A DNA stretch of 64,000 nucleotides. Source: Myroides sp. WP-1. GTDB taxonomy: Bacteria; Bacteroidota; Bacteroidia; Flavobacteriales; Flavobacteriaceae. Below are positions 8,601 to 17,892 of the stretch, in pieces (position 1 is the stretch's first letter; every line of letters begins with the position of its first letter). A program made the translations under genes and the position numbers. A model generated the notes under the pieces. The model saw only the letters and a list, made by a program, of their open reading frames with translations. It was not told the origin of the DNA and searched no databases. The DNA is taken from the NCBI RefSeq assembly GCF_014145635.1, contig NZ_JACHTC010000016.1, forward strand, positions 1 to 64,000, written 5' to 3'.

Positions 8601-9197
8601 TTAATACATTTTTTGTACAGGTGCCTTCGTTAAGTTGTACTTAAGAAGTAATTCCTCGTAACTTAGTTTTTTATCCTCTCCACCTACAGCATTTGCTTTC
8701 ATCTGTATTGGATCTTTACCTGCTATGTAAACCACTCTAAAAATCATATTCGTAACATAACCTGGATCTTTATCAGAACCCGGTGTTCCGTTGAATAACC
8801 CTAGAGGTGCAGTTGCGCGAGCAACAATCTCAAAATCTTGTAGTCCAAAATTATAGATATACTCCAACTCTTCGTCTTTTTGTGTTGCATTGTCTTGTAC
8901 AAAATAACGCATAGGCAAAGGTGACCAGATAGGATTTTTGTCTTTATCTGTCCCATCGAGAACATAGATCATAACAGTATCACCAAAATAAACTTTGATT
9001 GGGTGCTTGACAACTTGCCCTGCAATATTAGCATTTAAATTTTGATTAAAATTTAAATGGTACTCATATACTTTACCTAGGACAACTCCTTCAGGTCCTT
9101 CCGGTCCTGGTGCACCTTGTGGTCCACGAGGTCCTTCACAGCTAACGGTTACTAAACTTCCGATTACCACTGCAAATAATAACATCAATTTTTTCAT
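8601..9197 (-). CDS. Lipoprotein with short collagen-like Gly-X-Y tract
   Basis: 198 residues. A lipoprotein signal (VTVSC, Cys20) is followed at once by five Gly-X-Y triplets (GPRGPQGAPGPEGPEG, residues 22-37), a short collagen-like segment, then an acidic globular domain of about 160 residues that I cannot assign. Short Pro-rich collagen-like tracts directly after the lipobox recur in flavobacterial lipoproteins and probably act as a stalk off the membrane. The gene is monocistronic, with a -7 match TACATTTG at 9227-9220 and its own terminator at 8563-8599. Function unknown. Confidence 0.85.
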   Translation of the reverse strand: MKKLMLLFAVVIGSLVTVSCEGPRGPQGAPGPEGPEGVVLGKVYEYHLNFNQNLNANIAGQVVKHPIKVYFGDTVMIYVLDGTDKDKNPIWSPLPMRYFVQDNATQKDEELEYIYNFGLQDFEIVARATAPLGLFNGTPGSDKDPGYVTNMIFRVVYIAGKDPIQMKANAVGGEDKKLSYEELLLKYNLTKAPVQKMY

Positions 9198-9415
9198 AAC
9201 ATTTCTTGTTTACCTTTTTCAAATGTATTGTTTAATTCATACGCAGAATTACTTATTAAGACATTTTTAGCATTTTTATCCTGCCCCAGACAAAACTTCT
9301 TTTAGTACTTCTAAAACTAAGATTCTTTTGGCAAAGAAAAAAACAAATTCACAAAAAACGACATTTCTCGCTTCAATCCTTTACATTTATGGTATTGTTT
9401 AAATTGATTTTTGCC

Positions 9416-10498
9416 ATGAAAAAGATTGCGTGTATTTGTATTCTCTTCTTGAATTTCTTTTCGTTTGCACAACAGTTAAAACCCACAGCAGACCTGCAAG
9501 AAATTGAACACAGCTTGTACTTAGCTGAAGATATTCACAAACCCTATACCAAGGATTCTCTTTTTCTCTTAACTCAATACGAAAATATTTATCGTTCACC
9601 TGAAATGGGATTAACGAATCAATGGGGACTTTATTATAATAAGGAATCCCGTGTTGCTGAAATCGTTATTCGCGGTTCTGTTAACAAGGGAATTAGCTGG
9701 CTCGCCAATTATTATGCGGCTATGGTTCCTGCCAATGGCACAATTTTTTTAACGCCTGATCATCCCGTTTCTTATCGTTTTTCGGACGATGATAAAGCAA
9801 GTGTACACGCAGGTTGGACGATCGCTTCGGTTTATTTGCTACAAGATATCAAACCCAAAATAGACAGTTTGTACCAAACAAACAACAAAGAAATTCTCAT
9901 TTCAGGACATAGTCAAGGAGGGGTAATTGCCTATTTAATTACTGCACAGCTTAAACAATGGCAAAAAGAAGAAATTTTACCACGAGACATTCTATTTAAA
10001 ACTTATACGTTAGCTGCTCCCAAACCAGGAAATAATTACTTCGCTTATCAGTATGAAAAAACAATGACGCAATGGAGCTATTCTATCGTGAATACACAAG
10101 ATTGGGTACCTGAAGTACCCCCTACTACACAGCGCATACAAGACTTTAACCCTGTCAGCCCATTTAGCAAAGAAAACATAGATGCAACGATTAAGAAAGT
10201 TAGTTGGCCTAAACGCTGGTTTGCCCGTGGTTTGTATAATCGCGTAAGCAACCCAACGAAAAAGAGCGTCAAGCGCTACGCCAAATTACTCGGCCCTTTT
10301 TTGTTTAAACAAATCAATAAAACACTTCCTGACTTGCAAGAACCTACCTACCGTCAGGAAAGTAACTACAGCCGCTGTGGTAATCCTATTATATTAGACG
10401 GACTAACGAATCAAGCTTATCTAAAGCAATTCAATAAACCAGAGAATATTATGTCTCATCATTTGCCAAACGCCTATTTATTCTTGTTGAAACAGTAA
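9416..10498 (+). CDS. Secreted class 3 lipase-like alpha/beta hydrolase
   Basis: About 360 residues from ATG 9416, which gives a clean signal peptide (MKKIACICILFLNFFSFAQQ, cut after SFA). The frame also opens at ATG 9389, but that start would bury the signal. The class 3 lipase triad is visible: nucleophile elbow GHSQGG with Ser166, Asp229 in NTQDWVPEVP, and His348/349 in MSHHLPNAY. The family hydrolyses acylglycerols or related esters; the true substrate is unknown. The protein is probably exported to the periplasm or outside; there is no type IX sorting domain at the C-terminus. It stands alone between opposing genes. Confidence 0.85.
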   Translation: MKKIACICILFLNFFSFAQQLKPTADLQEIEHSLYLAEDIHKPYTKDSLFLLTQYENIYRSPEMGLTNQWGLYYNKESRVAEIVIRGSVNKGISWLANYYAAMVPANGTIFLTPDHPVSYRFSDDDKASVHAGWTIASVYLLQDIKPKIDSLYQTNNKEILISGHSQGGVIAYLITAQLKQWQKEEILPRDILFKTYTLAAPKPGNNYFAYQYEKTMTQWSYSIVNTQDWVPEVPPTTQRIQDFNPVSPFSKENIDATIKKVSWPKRWFARGLYNRVSNPTKKSVKRYAKLLGPFLFKQINKTLPDLQEPTYRQESNYSRCGNPIILDGLTNQAYLKQFNKPENIMSHHLPNAYLFLLKQ

Positions 10499-10830
10499 CT
10501 TTCCTTTTTACTTTTCAATCTCATACAAGCTGTCTTTTCATTCAGCGTGACGCATTGTATCCTAAACACACCTCAAAAAAAGACTAAGATTACCTCTTAA
10601 ATAACTTTTTTACTTCCATAACTCCTATGATTTTCACATTTTTAGCCCTAAAAATAAAAAAAAATTTAATTTAAAATTACCTCAACATCAACAAAAATAA
10701 TATGCATTTAAAGCTAAAATAAAATAACTTTTTCTCTTTAAAAATATAAAAAACAAAGATTACCCTATTAATTTAACAGGCCAAAACTACCATATCATCA
10801 CCTTTCGATTTGGTTTTTTACAAAATTCTT
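10499..10830. other. AT-rich intergenic region without recognised gene
   Basis: About 330 bp of AT-rich DNA downstream of the lipase gene with no convincing reading frame, RNA gene or strong terminator. It leads into the phased boxes at 10831-10874. Confidence 0.5.
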
Positions 10831-10874
10831 ATTAAACTAGCATTAAAATTGCATTAAAACTAGATTAATAATTA
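10831..10874. promoter_or_regulatory. Four ATTAA boxes in 11-bp phase upstream of unknown gene
   Basis: Four consecutive 11-bp units all begin with ATTAA: ATTAAACTAGC, ATTAAAATTGC, ATTAAAACTAG and ATTAATAATTA, starting at 10831, 10842, 10853 and 10864. The 15-mer ATTAAAACTAGATTA is shared, inverted, with the box set at 282-322. Helical phasing suggests an OmpR-type response regulator site. The boxes lie 44 bp before ATG 10918. Confidence 0.5.
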
Positions 10875-10917
10875 GAATGCAGTTTTGACAACCAAACAAA
10901 CAACACTAGCTAACCTT

Positions 10918-11772
10918 ATGAAACTTGAATTATTTGAAGAAGTACAACGTACCCTTCAACACTTTGTTCGGCATTTTGCCAAAATCTTTCCGCATGGAAA
11001 TCTAAACTCACTCGCTTTTCAACATTATCATTTTAATAATTTTAAAGCAATGACCTCCACTCTTTTTGAAGCTTTACTGCATATTAACTATGCGCAACTT
11101 CAAAAAAGCGAAGACAAGATAACGTACAACACTCCGTTTTCGATCACGTTAAATGATTCTTACGAATTAATTCGGGAAATTGAATTTTCGAAAATAAATT
11201 CGGAAAAACAGGTTAAAATACTAGCAGCGGTTCGACAAGAAATAAAAGATAAATTTCATCAACAACCACCGAATACATACACCAGTATAACGTTCAACTG
11301 TTTAGACCGAACCAAACAAATGTGTGCCTTAGTTGGAACCATCCACATTTCAGAAAACAGGGAATTTACAGTCAACCTCTTCTATTTGAAAATAGAAACC
11401 CATTTGGAAGACTTACTCTTAGACTTTAATTTCTACCTCAAAGACAAAAACAAACATCAATCGATTTATAACAACTTAGTAGAAACAGAAACTGCCGATG
11501 ATATAAAACTACTTTCTTTATTACAAAACCACAATTTATCTCTAGAAGAATTTAATACCAATATCTTGTATTTTTATGGAGATACTTTATCAAACTATCA
11601 AAGAAAAGAACGTTTCTTAAAATCGCTCGAACTACTTCTGTTTTCACAAAACTCTATGGAAGAAATCAAAAAGAGTTGTGAAGAAACAAGATCTCCATAT
11701 AGCTTAACTCAATTTTTTAGCAGCACACGAAATGCTAGAACGAATGCAGTTATTCGATATAATGTTGGTTAA
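10918..11772 (+). CDS. Unrecognised protein, 284 aa
   Basis: The frame can open at TTG 10885 or ATG 10918; the ATG is preferred because the TTG codon falls within a possible -7-like TTTTG. I do not recognise a family. The protein has no signal peptide or membrane segment. It is Lys/Glu/Asn-rich, probably largely helical, with a cytoplasmic look: an N-terminal helical part (residues about 1-120), a middle part with beta character (TYTSITFNCLDRTKQM) and a C-terminal helical part containing LSLEEFNTNILYFYGDTLS. The phased ATTAA boxes upstream link it in regulation to the Czc-type operon. A long hairpin terminator follows at 11783-11828. The RteC-like regulators were considered but I could not match a motif. 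Confidence 0.75.
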   Translation: MKLELFEEVQRTLQHFVRHFAKIFPHGNLNSLAFQHYHFNNFKAMTSTLFEALLHINYAQLQKSEDKITYNTPFSITLNDSYELIREIEFSKINSEKQVKILAAVRQEIKDKFHQQPPNTYTSITFNCLDRTKQMCALVGTIHISENREFTVNLFYLKIETHLEDLLLDFNFYLKDKNKHQSIYNNLVETETADDIKLLSLLQNHNLSLEEFNTNILYFYGDTLSNYQRKERFLKSLELLLFSQNSMEEIKKSCEETRSPYSLTQFFSSTRNARTNAVIRYNVG

Positions 11773-11782
11773 CAGCTAACGG

Positions 11783-11835
11783 TTTACAGTTTACAGTTAA
11801 CTGTTCGCGGTTAACTGTAAACTGTAAACTATTTT
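11783..11835 (+). terminator. 19-bp perfect hairpin built from TTTACAG repeats
   Basis: Arms 11783-11801 and 11810-11828 pair perfectly with an 8-nt loop, followed by CTATTTTTTA. Each arm is itself made of near-tandem TTTACAG words. It lies 10 bp after the stop of the preceding gene and just before the -7 element of the next, so it should insulate the copper-type cluster. Confidence 0.75.
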
Positions 11836-11838
11836 TTA

Positions 11839-11846
11839 TATCTTTG
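11839..11846 (+). promoter_or_regulatory. -7 element for the copper-type efflux cluster
   Basis: TATCTTTG matches TAnnTTTG 41 bp before ATG 11888. No clear -33 TTG is seen; the preceding hairpin occupies that position. Confidence 0.5.
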
Positions 11847-11887
11847 TCATTAAATGGATCATTCTTTTTAAACATTCATTTTATTCC

Positions 11888-12316
11888 ATGAAGAAATATC
11901 TATCCATATTAGTACTCTCTTTATCCGTACTTGTTACAGCGAATCCAATTATCAGTTGGAATTGTAATGAGATGACTACGGCTATGGCTAGTTGTATGGA
12001 GATGGAAGAAGATGTAATGCCTTGCTGTGCTACAGACGGAATGGATAGCCATCACAGTATGGCTGATATGCTTTGTTGTTCTCCTATGGCTCGAATCAAT
12101 ACGGTTCAGGCAGATTTACAGATTGAACAAACGGAAGCTACACCAAACACCAAAGAAAAAAAAGCAGCTATACGCGCCAAGTGGTTTAACTCAAACTACC
12201 TGACCGATTTAAAATCAGTTGATTTAACCCTTGCTTATACAACTCCCCTAGCCGTTGATGGATTTAAATTCAGTTCCGTCGACCGGCTTTCTTACATTTG
12301 TACTTATCGTATATGA
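11888..12316 (+). CDS. Small exported Cys/Met/His-rich protein of metal efflux cluster
   Basis: 142 residues with an N-terminal signal sequence (LSILVLSLSVLVTANP). The mature N-terminal half is crowded with potential soft-metal ligands: C26, C36, C46-C47, C63-C64, H55-H56 and many Met (MASCMEMEEDVMPCC). It resembles small proteins often found before CusA-type pumps in Bacteroidota; I am not certain of the family name. The position 270 bp before cusA suggests periplasmic binding or sensing of Cu(I)/Ag(I), which is inference. A better-known alternative role is not available. Confidence 0.8.
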   Translation: MKKYLSILVLSLSVLVTANPIISWNCNEMTTAMASCMEMEEDVMPCCATDGMDSHHSMADMLCCSPMARINTVQADLQIEQTEATPNTKEKKAAIRAKWFNSNYLTDLKSVDLTLAYTTPLAVDGFKFSSVDRLSYICTYRI

Positions 12317-12586
12317 TACCTTTCTTAGGCTGAGTTTTTCTCCTTTCTACGGATATTTCTTAATCCATTGAGGTGCTATCTAGCCTATTCTTATTTTATT
12401 TATCGAAACACTTGACTTGCTTTATTCAGATTTGAATGATATACAACTTCATTATAATCAATGCATTGTATATGTATTTTACTTATCTTTAATATGGTCA
12501 ATTGCATAAATAGCCTCATTTTTGAAATGAAGTGATGCAATCGGTGTTTCTTATAGCGTATCATTAACACTTTAAAGACATCAAAT

Positions 12587-15500
12587 ATGCTTAATAAAAT
12601 CATTAAGTATTTCCTTCATAATCGACTAATTACGATGTTGATCCTAATTGTCGTTATAGTATGGGGATTAATAACTGCCCCTTTTACTTGGCATCAGAAC
12701 CTTTTGCCAAGTGATCCTGTTCCCGTAGATGCTATTCCAGATATTGGCGAAAACCAACAAATTGTTGCCACAGAATGGATGGGAAGATCTCCAAAAGACA
12801 TTCAAGAACAAATTACGTATCCCTTAACAACTTCGTTATTAGGAGTTCCGGGTGTAAAGACGATTCGAAGTAGTTCGATGTTCGGTATGTCTTTTATCTA
12901 CATCATTTTTGAAGAAAATGTCGAATTCTACTGGAGTAGATCGCGTATTTTAGAAAAGTTAAATTCTTTACCTTCAGGGACACTTCCAGAAGGTGTAATT
13001 CCGACTTTAGGTCCAGATGCTACGGCCTTGGGTCAGGTTTATTGGTATACCTTAGAAGGACGCAATCCACAAACAGGTGAGCCGACTGGTGGATGGGATC
13101 CTGACGAACTGCGTACTATACAGGATTTCTACGCTAAGTATAGTCTAGCTTCTGCTGAAGGTGTATCTGAAGTAGCTTCAATTGGAGGTTATGTAAAAGA
13201 ATACCAAGTAGAGGTTAAACCCGATGCTATGCGTGCGTATAATGTTAGTATTATGGACATTATGACTGCCATTCAAAAGAGCAACTTAGATATTGGCGCC
13301 GAAACCATCGAAATAAACCAAGCAGAATATCTCGTTCGCGGATTGGGGTATATCAAGAGTATTCAAGACTTAGAGGATGCCGTGGTCACCGTTCGAAATA
13401 ATGTACCTGTCAAGATCAAAGATGTCGCCATAGTCAACTTAGGTCCAGCTACTCGTCGTGGTGGTTTAGACAAAGAAGGTATCGAAGCCGTTGGTGGGGT
13501 TGTTGTGGCACGTTATGGCGCCAATCCCATGGAGGTCATTAACAATGTAAAGAGTAAAATTAAAGAAATGGAAGCCGGACTTCCACAAAAAACACTAGCA
13601 GATGGCACTGTTTCCAAAGTAACGGTTGTTCCTTTCTACGATCGCTCGGGTTTAATTAAAGAAACCATCGGTACGTTAGAAACCGCTCTGGCTCATGAAA
13701 TACTCATCTGTATTATTGTGGTGATTGTATTGGTAATTAATTTACGTGCCTCTATCATCATATCCAGCATTTTACCTATTGGAGTATTAGCAACTTTTAT
13801 CATCATGAGGTATATGGGGGTTGAAGCAAATATTGTTGCTTTATCTGGAATAGCCATTGCCATTGGTGTTATGGTCGATGTTGGTGTCGTCTTTGTTGAA
13901 AGTATCATCCGACATATGGAAGAAGAACGAGCCAATGGAGTTGAAAGTAAAGGAAAGGCTTTTGTCAATTTAATTGTCAAAGCAGTTTCTGAAGTTTCTG
14001 GTGCGCTATCAACAGCTATGTTAACGACAATCATCAGTTTCTTACCTGTTTTTGCCATGGAAGCGCAAGAAGGTAAATTATTTAAACCTTTAGCTTATAC
14101 TAAAACATTTGCTCTAGTGTCTGCTTTCCTTTTAGGTATCATTATTTTACCTACACTAGCCTACTATATCTATTCGATCAAAATCAACAAAACAAAAGTG
14201 CGAAACATCGCCAATTACACGTTATGTGTATTGGGTATTGCCCTTTGGATTTACACGGGTGTTTTTACGGCAATTGCCTTAACCTTAGTAGGTATCAACA
14301 ACTTATACACCCCCAAATGGAGAAACGAAAAAGTAGCCAACTATGTCAATATTGGGATTACCTTGTGTATCGCAGTTTATTACCTTGCTATTGAGTGGTT
14401 ACCTCTAGGAACACAAGCGAGTACTGGTCTTAACTTTATTTTTGTGATTCTGGCCATCGGTAGTATTTTAGGTATTTTGTGGTTATTGGTTATTTACTAT
14501 GAAGAAATCTTGCGTTGGGCCTTAGCGAATCGTTGGAAATTTATGACAATTCCCATTATTACGGTTGTTTTTGGTATGCTTGTTTGGCTGGGCTTCAATA
14601 CTTCTTTTGGATTTGTAGCGAAAGGATTTGAGACTGTAGGTTGGAAATCCATTCGACAAACTTCATTTTGGCAAAAATCATCCCAAGCCTTTCCTGGTAT
14701 TGGTGAGGAATTTATGCCGAGCTTAAACGAAGGATCTTTCTTATTGATGCCAACGAGTATGCCTCATACGGGAATTGAGCAAAATTTAAATTTTATCCGC
14801 ACATTAGATAAACGCATTCAACATATTCCGGAAGTCGAATTGACGATTGGTAAATGGGGACGAGTAAATTCTGCCCTAGATCCTGCTCCTACGCAAATGT
14901 TTGAAAACACCATTACGTATAAACCAGAATACTTCTTGGATGAAGCGGGACATCGTGAGCGTTTCAAAGTGGCTAAAAATGGAGAATTTGAATTAGTAGA
15001 TGGTTCGACTTACGCCGTTGCCAATGGTTATAGACAAATACCCAGAGATAGTTTAATTCCTGATAAAAAAGGAAAATTCTTCCGTCAATGGCGCCCAGAG
15101 ATCAAAAGTGCTGATGACATTTGGCAACAAATTGTCAATGTATCTCATATACCAGGATTAACCTCTGCTCCTAAATTGCAACCCATTGAAGCGCGTTTAG
15201 TCATGCTATCTACAGGAATGCGTGCTCCGATGGGATTAAAAGTATCTGGTCCGGATTTAGAATCAATTGAAGATGGCGGAAAAGCACTAGAAACAGCGCT
15301 TAAAGATATTCCTTCCATCATGGCTTCTACCGTATTTTATGACCGTGCTGTTGGTGCTCCGTATGTAGAGATTCACTTAAACCGAAATAATATGGCTCGT
15401 TATGGTATTACGGTTGCGGATTTACAAGAAGTTCTTGAAGCTGCAGTAGGTGGTATGCAATTAACAACTACTGTTGAAGGACGCGAACGCTTTCCTGTCC

Positions 15501-16432
15501 GCTTGCGCTATCCTCGTGAGTTAAGAGATAATCCTGACGCTTTAGCGAAGTTATTAATCCCTACCGCTACAGGTGTTCAAATTCCCCTAAGCGATGTAGC
15601 TGATATCACCTATGCTAAAGGTTCGCAAATGATTCAAAGCGAAAACACGTTTTTATTGGGTTATGTAATCTTCGATAAAATTAGTGGAAAAGCTGAAGTT
15701 GATGTGGTACATGAAGCAGATGAAATACTAAAAACTAAACTTGCCTCTGGTGAATTAACCTTACCAAAAGGAGTAACGTATACTTTTGCTGGAAATTACG
15801 AACAGCAAGAACGAGCTGCGCAACGTTTACTATACGTTGTTCCGATGAGTTTATTGGCGATTCTATTAATCTTGTATTTCCAATTTAAAACAATAACAGC
15901 ATCATTAATTCACTTTTCAGGTGTTTTTGTCGCTTTTGCTGGTGGTTTTATCTTGCTATGGCTCTATGGACAACCGTGGTTCATGAACTTTTCTATTGGC
16001 GATATGAATATGCGTGATTTATTCCAAATGCACAGTATCAATTTGAGTATTGCCGTATGGGTAGGTTTCATTGCACTCTTCGGACTGGCTACTAATGATG
16101 GGGTCTTAATGGGAACGTATATCCACGATACTTTTGAGGCTCGTAATCCAAAAACCAAGCACGAAATTAGAGAAGCAGTTGTATATGCAGGTCTCAAACG
16201 TGTTCGCCCTGCAGCAATGACTACAGCAACGGCCTTGATTGCCTTACTACCTGTGATGACCTCAACGGGAAAAGGAGCTGAAATTATGATTCCCATGGCT
16301 ATTCCTACTTTTGGAGGAATGCTCATCCAATCGATGACGATGTTTGTCGTTCCTGTATTCCAATGCTGGTGGAGAGAATGGGCTATTAAAAAAGAACAAA
16401 AATCAACTGAAAAATCCATTGAAAATGAATAA
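12587..16432 (+). CDS. cusA: CusA-type heavy-metal efflux RND pump, long form
   Basis: 1281 residues, about 230 longer than E. coli CusA. It carries the RND signatures: DAIPDIGENQQI and WMGRSPKDIQEQ near the N-terminus, the TM4 motif AIGVMVDVGVVFVE, and a C-terminal half with GLATNDGVLMGTY. The extra length is a central block (residues about 540-700) with several added hydrophobic segments, a form common in Bacteroidota. Its methionines and the neighbouring Cys/His-rich proteins favour Cu(I)/Ag(I), but CzcA-like specificity cannot be excluded. It overlaps the next gene by 8 bp, so the two are translationally coupled. Confidence 0.92.
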   Translation: MLNKIIKYFLHNRLITMLILIVVIVWGLITAPFTWHQNLLPSDPVPVDAIPDIGENQQIVATEWMGRSPKDIQEQITYPLTTSLLGVPGVKTIRSSSMFGMSFIYIIFEENVEFYWSRSRILEKLNSLPSGTLPEGVIPTLGPDATALGQVYWYTLEGRNPQTGEPTGGWDPDELRTIQDFYAKYSLASAEGVSEVASIGGYVKEYQVEVKPDAMRAYNVSIMDIMTAIQKSNLDIGAETIEINQAEYLVRGLGYIKSIQDLEDAVVTVRNNVPVKIKDVAIVNLGPATRRGGLDKEGIEAVGGVVVARYGANPMEVINNVKSKIKEMEAGLPQKTLADGTVSKVTVVPFYDRSGLIKETIGTLETALAHEILICIIVVIVLVINLRASIIISSILPIGVLATFIIMRYMGVEANIVALSGIAIAIGVMVDVGVVFVESIIRHMEEERANGVESKGKAFVNLIVKAVSEVSGALSTAMLTTIISFLPVFAMEAQEGKLFKPLAYTKTFALVSAFLLGIIILPTLAYYIYSIKINKTKVRNIANYTLCVLGIALWIYTGVFTAIALTLVGINNLYTPKWRNEKVANYVNIGITLCIAVYYLAIEWLPLGTQASTGLNFIFVILAIGSILGILWLLVIYYEEILRWALANRWKFMTIPIITVVFGMLVWLGFNTSFGFVAKGFETVGWKSIRQTSFWQKSSQAFPGIGEEFMPSLNEGSFLLMPTSMPHTGIEQNLNFIRTLDKRIQHIPEVELTIGKWGRVNSALDPAPTQMFENTITYKPEYFLDEAGHRERFKVAKNGEFELVDGSTYAVANGYRQIPRDSLIPDKKGKFFRQWRPEIKSADDIWQQIVNVSHIPGLTSAPKLQPIEARLVMLSTGMRAPMGLKVSGPDLESIEDGGKALETALKDIPSIMASTVFYDRAVGAPYVEIHLNRNNMARYGITVADLQEVLEAAVGGMQLTTTVEGRERFPVRLRYPRELRDNPDALAKLLIPTATGVQIPLSDVADITYAKGSQMIQSENTFLLGYVIFDKISGKAEVDVVHEADEILKTKLASGELTLPKGVTYTFAGNYEQQERAAQRLLYVVPMSLLAILLILYFQFKTITASLIHFSGVFVAFAGGFILLWLYGQPWFMNFSIGDMNMRDLFQMHSINLSIAVWVGFIALFGLATNDGVLMGTYIHDTFEARNPKTKHEIREAVVYAGLKRVRPAAMTTATALIALLPVMTSTGKGAEIMIPMAIPTFGGMLIQSMTMFVVPVFQCWWREWAIKKEQKSTEKSIENE

Positions 16433-17882
16433 GATATATGCGATACTTTTCGTTATTGGAGGGTTATTTCCTTCTGCAACGAAACTGTGGGCACAAGAGA
16501 GTAAAAAAGATTCATTGGCCTACTATACCCAACTAGCGTTAGAACAAAATCCTGGATTACAATCACAACGCTTAGCGTATGAAGCCTTTCTCGATAAAAT
16601 TCCACAAGCCGGTGCTTTTGACGATCCCGAGTTATCGATGGGTTTCTATACTAAACCGATGGATATTGTTGGGGGAAGACAAATTGGAGATCTTACGTTA
16701 ATGCAAATGCTTCCTTGGTTTGGCACAAAAAAAACTGCCAAAAAAGAAGCCAATCACATGGCTAGCATGCAATTACAACAATATAGAGAAGCAAGAGAAA
16801 TGGTTATTTTACAAGTACACACCCAATGGTATGTCCTACAAAAATTGCAACAACAAGTTCTTAATGCTCAGCAAAACAAAACGCTTTTAGAGCAACTAGA
16901 ACAATTGGCGATACAAAAATTTTCTGCTCCTTCTGGCGCAACAGCATCAAACAGCAGTGCAATAAGTATACCTACTATTGCAACAACTACGAGTAGTAGT
17001 GGTATGGGTGGCATGGCTATGGGTGGCGGAACAACAGCAAGCGCTTCACCCTCTTCCACTTCTACCGCATCTAGTAGCGGAGCAATGGGCGGAATGAGCG
17101 GTGGCAGTAGTGGTTCTGGCATGTCTGATGTATTGCGTATCCGCTTGGAAACAATTGAAATTGAAAACACCATTGAAAGCTTACAGGCGCAAATCAAAGC
17201 CGAAAAAGCAAAATTCAACGCCCTACTCGATCAAGAGGTTCAAACGGCTATCACCGTTCCGCAAGCGATTGAAAAAGTACCTTTTTTCTTAACGGATGAA
17301 GAAGCACAAACAATGATTGAATCCAATAATCCAATGTTGGCCATGCTAACAGAAGAAGGGTTAGCATATCGAGCCAAAGCGGAAATGGATAAAAAAATGA
17401 GCTATCCTATGTTGGGATTGGGTGTTCAATACATGATTATTGGAAAAACCAATGATGCCATGCTAGCGATGGGTGATATGAATGGGAAGGATATGATCAT
17501 GCCTATGGTTACCCTCTCACTTCCGATATTCAGAAAAAAATACAAAGCGCAACAAGAAGAAGGCAAAAAATGGTGGAAATCAAGTGAAGAAAAATACAAA
17601 GACACCTATAATACCTTAGTTGCTTCTTACTATAGTTTTAAAAATCAAGTAGAAGATGCGGAACGCACGATTACGCTACTTGAAAAGCAATCTACTTTAG
17701 CAGAGACAACCTTTAACCTCATCGTTAAGGAATTTGTAACGGGCAAAAGCGATTTAACAAACGTTATCCAAGTACAGCGTCAGCTATTGGATTATCAGCT
17801 TAAAAAAGCAGAAGCGATTGCCAATTACAATACACTTGTAGCCTCAATTGAAAATATGACAGCTACTCCTAACGATTTATAA
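16425..17882 (+). CDS. CusC/TolC-family outer-membrane efflux protein with Met/Gly/Ser insert
   Basis: 485 residues from ATG 16425, which overlaps the end of cusA and gives a proper signal peptide (MNKIYAILFVIGGLFPSATKLWAQ). Two OEP halves surround an unusual low-complexity insert (residues about 175-230) of Ser, Thr, Gly and Met, including GMGGMAMGGG and GAMGGMSGGSSGSGM. The rest is typical helical barrel. Met-rich loops in copper proteins bind Cu(I), so the insert may help to pass or buffer metal, but it could simply be a flexible linker. It follows cusA and precedes the adaptor gene by 10 bp. Confidence 0.9.
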   Translation: MNKIYAILFVIGGLFPSATKLWAQESKKDSLAYYTQLALEQNPGLQSQRLAYEAFLDKIPQAGAFDDPELSMGFYTKPMDIVGGRQIGDLTLMQMLPWFGTKKTAKKEANHMASMQLQQYREAREMVILQVHTQWYVLQKLQQQVLNAQQNKTLLEQLEQLAIQKFSAPSGATASNSSAISIPTIATTTSSSGMGGMAMGGGTTASASPSSTSTASSSGAMGGMSGGSSGSGMSDVLRIRLETIEIENTIESLQAQIKAEKAKFNALLDQEVQTAITVPQAIEKVPFFLTDEEAQTMIESNNPMLAMLTEEGLAYRAKAEMDKKMSYPMLGLGVQYMIIGKTNDAMLAMGDMNGKDMIMPMVTLSLPIFRKKYKAQQEEGKKWWKSSEEKYKDTYNTLVASYYSFKNQVEDAERTITLLEKQSTLAETTFNLIVKEFVTGKSDLTNVIQVQRQLLDYQLKKAEAIANYNTLVASIENMTATPNDL

Positions 17883-17892
17883 GACAGAAATT

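Noticed and set aside
12400..12603. Minus-strand frame of 67 codons before cusA
   Set aside because: Overlaps the cusA start, is Ile/His/Lys-rich and has no plausible regulation; likely chance.
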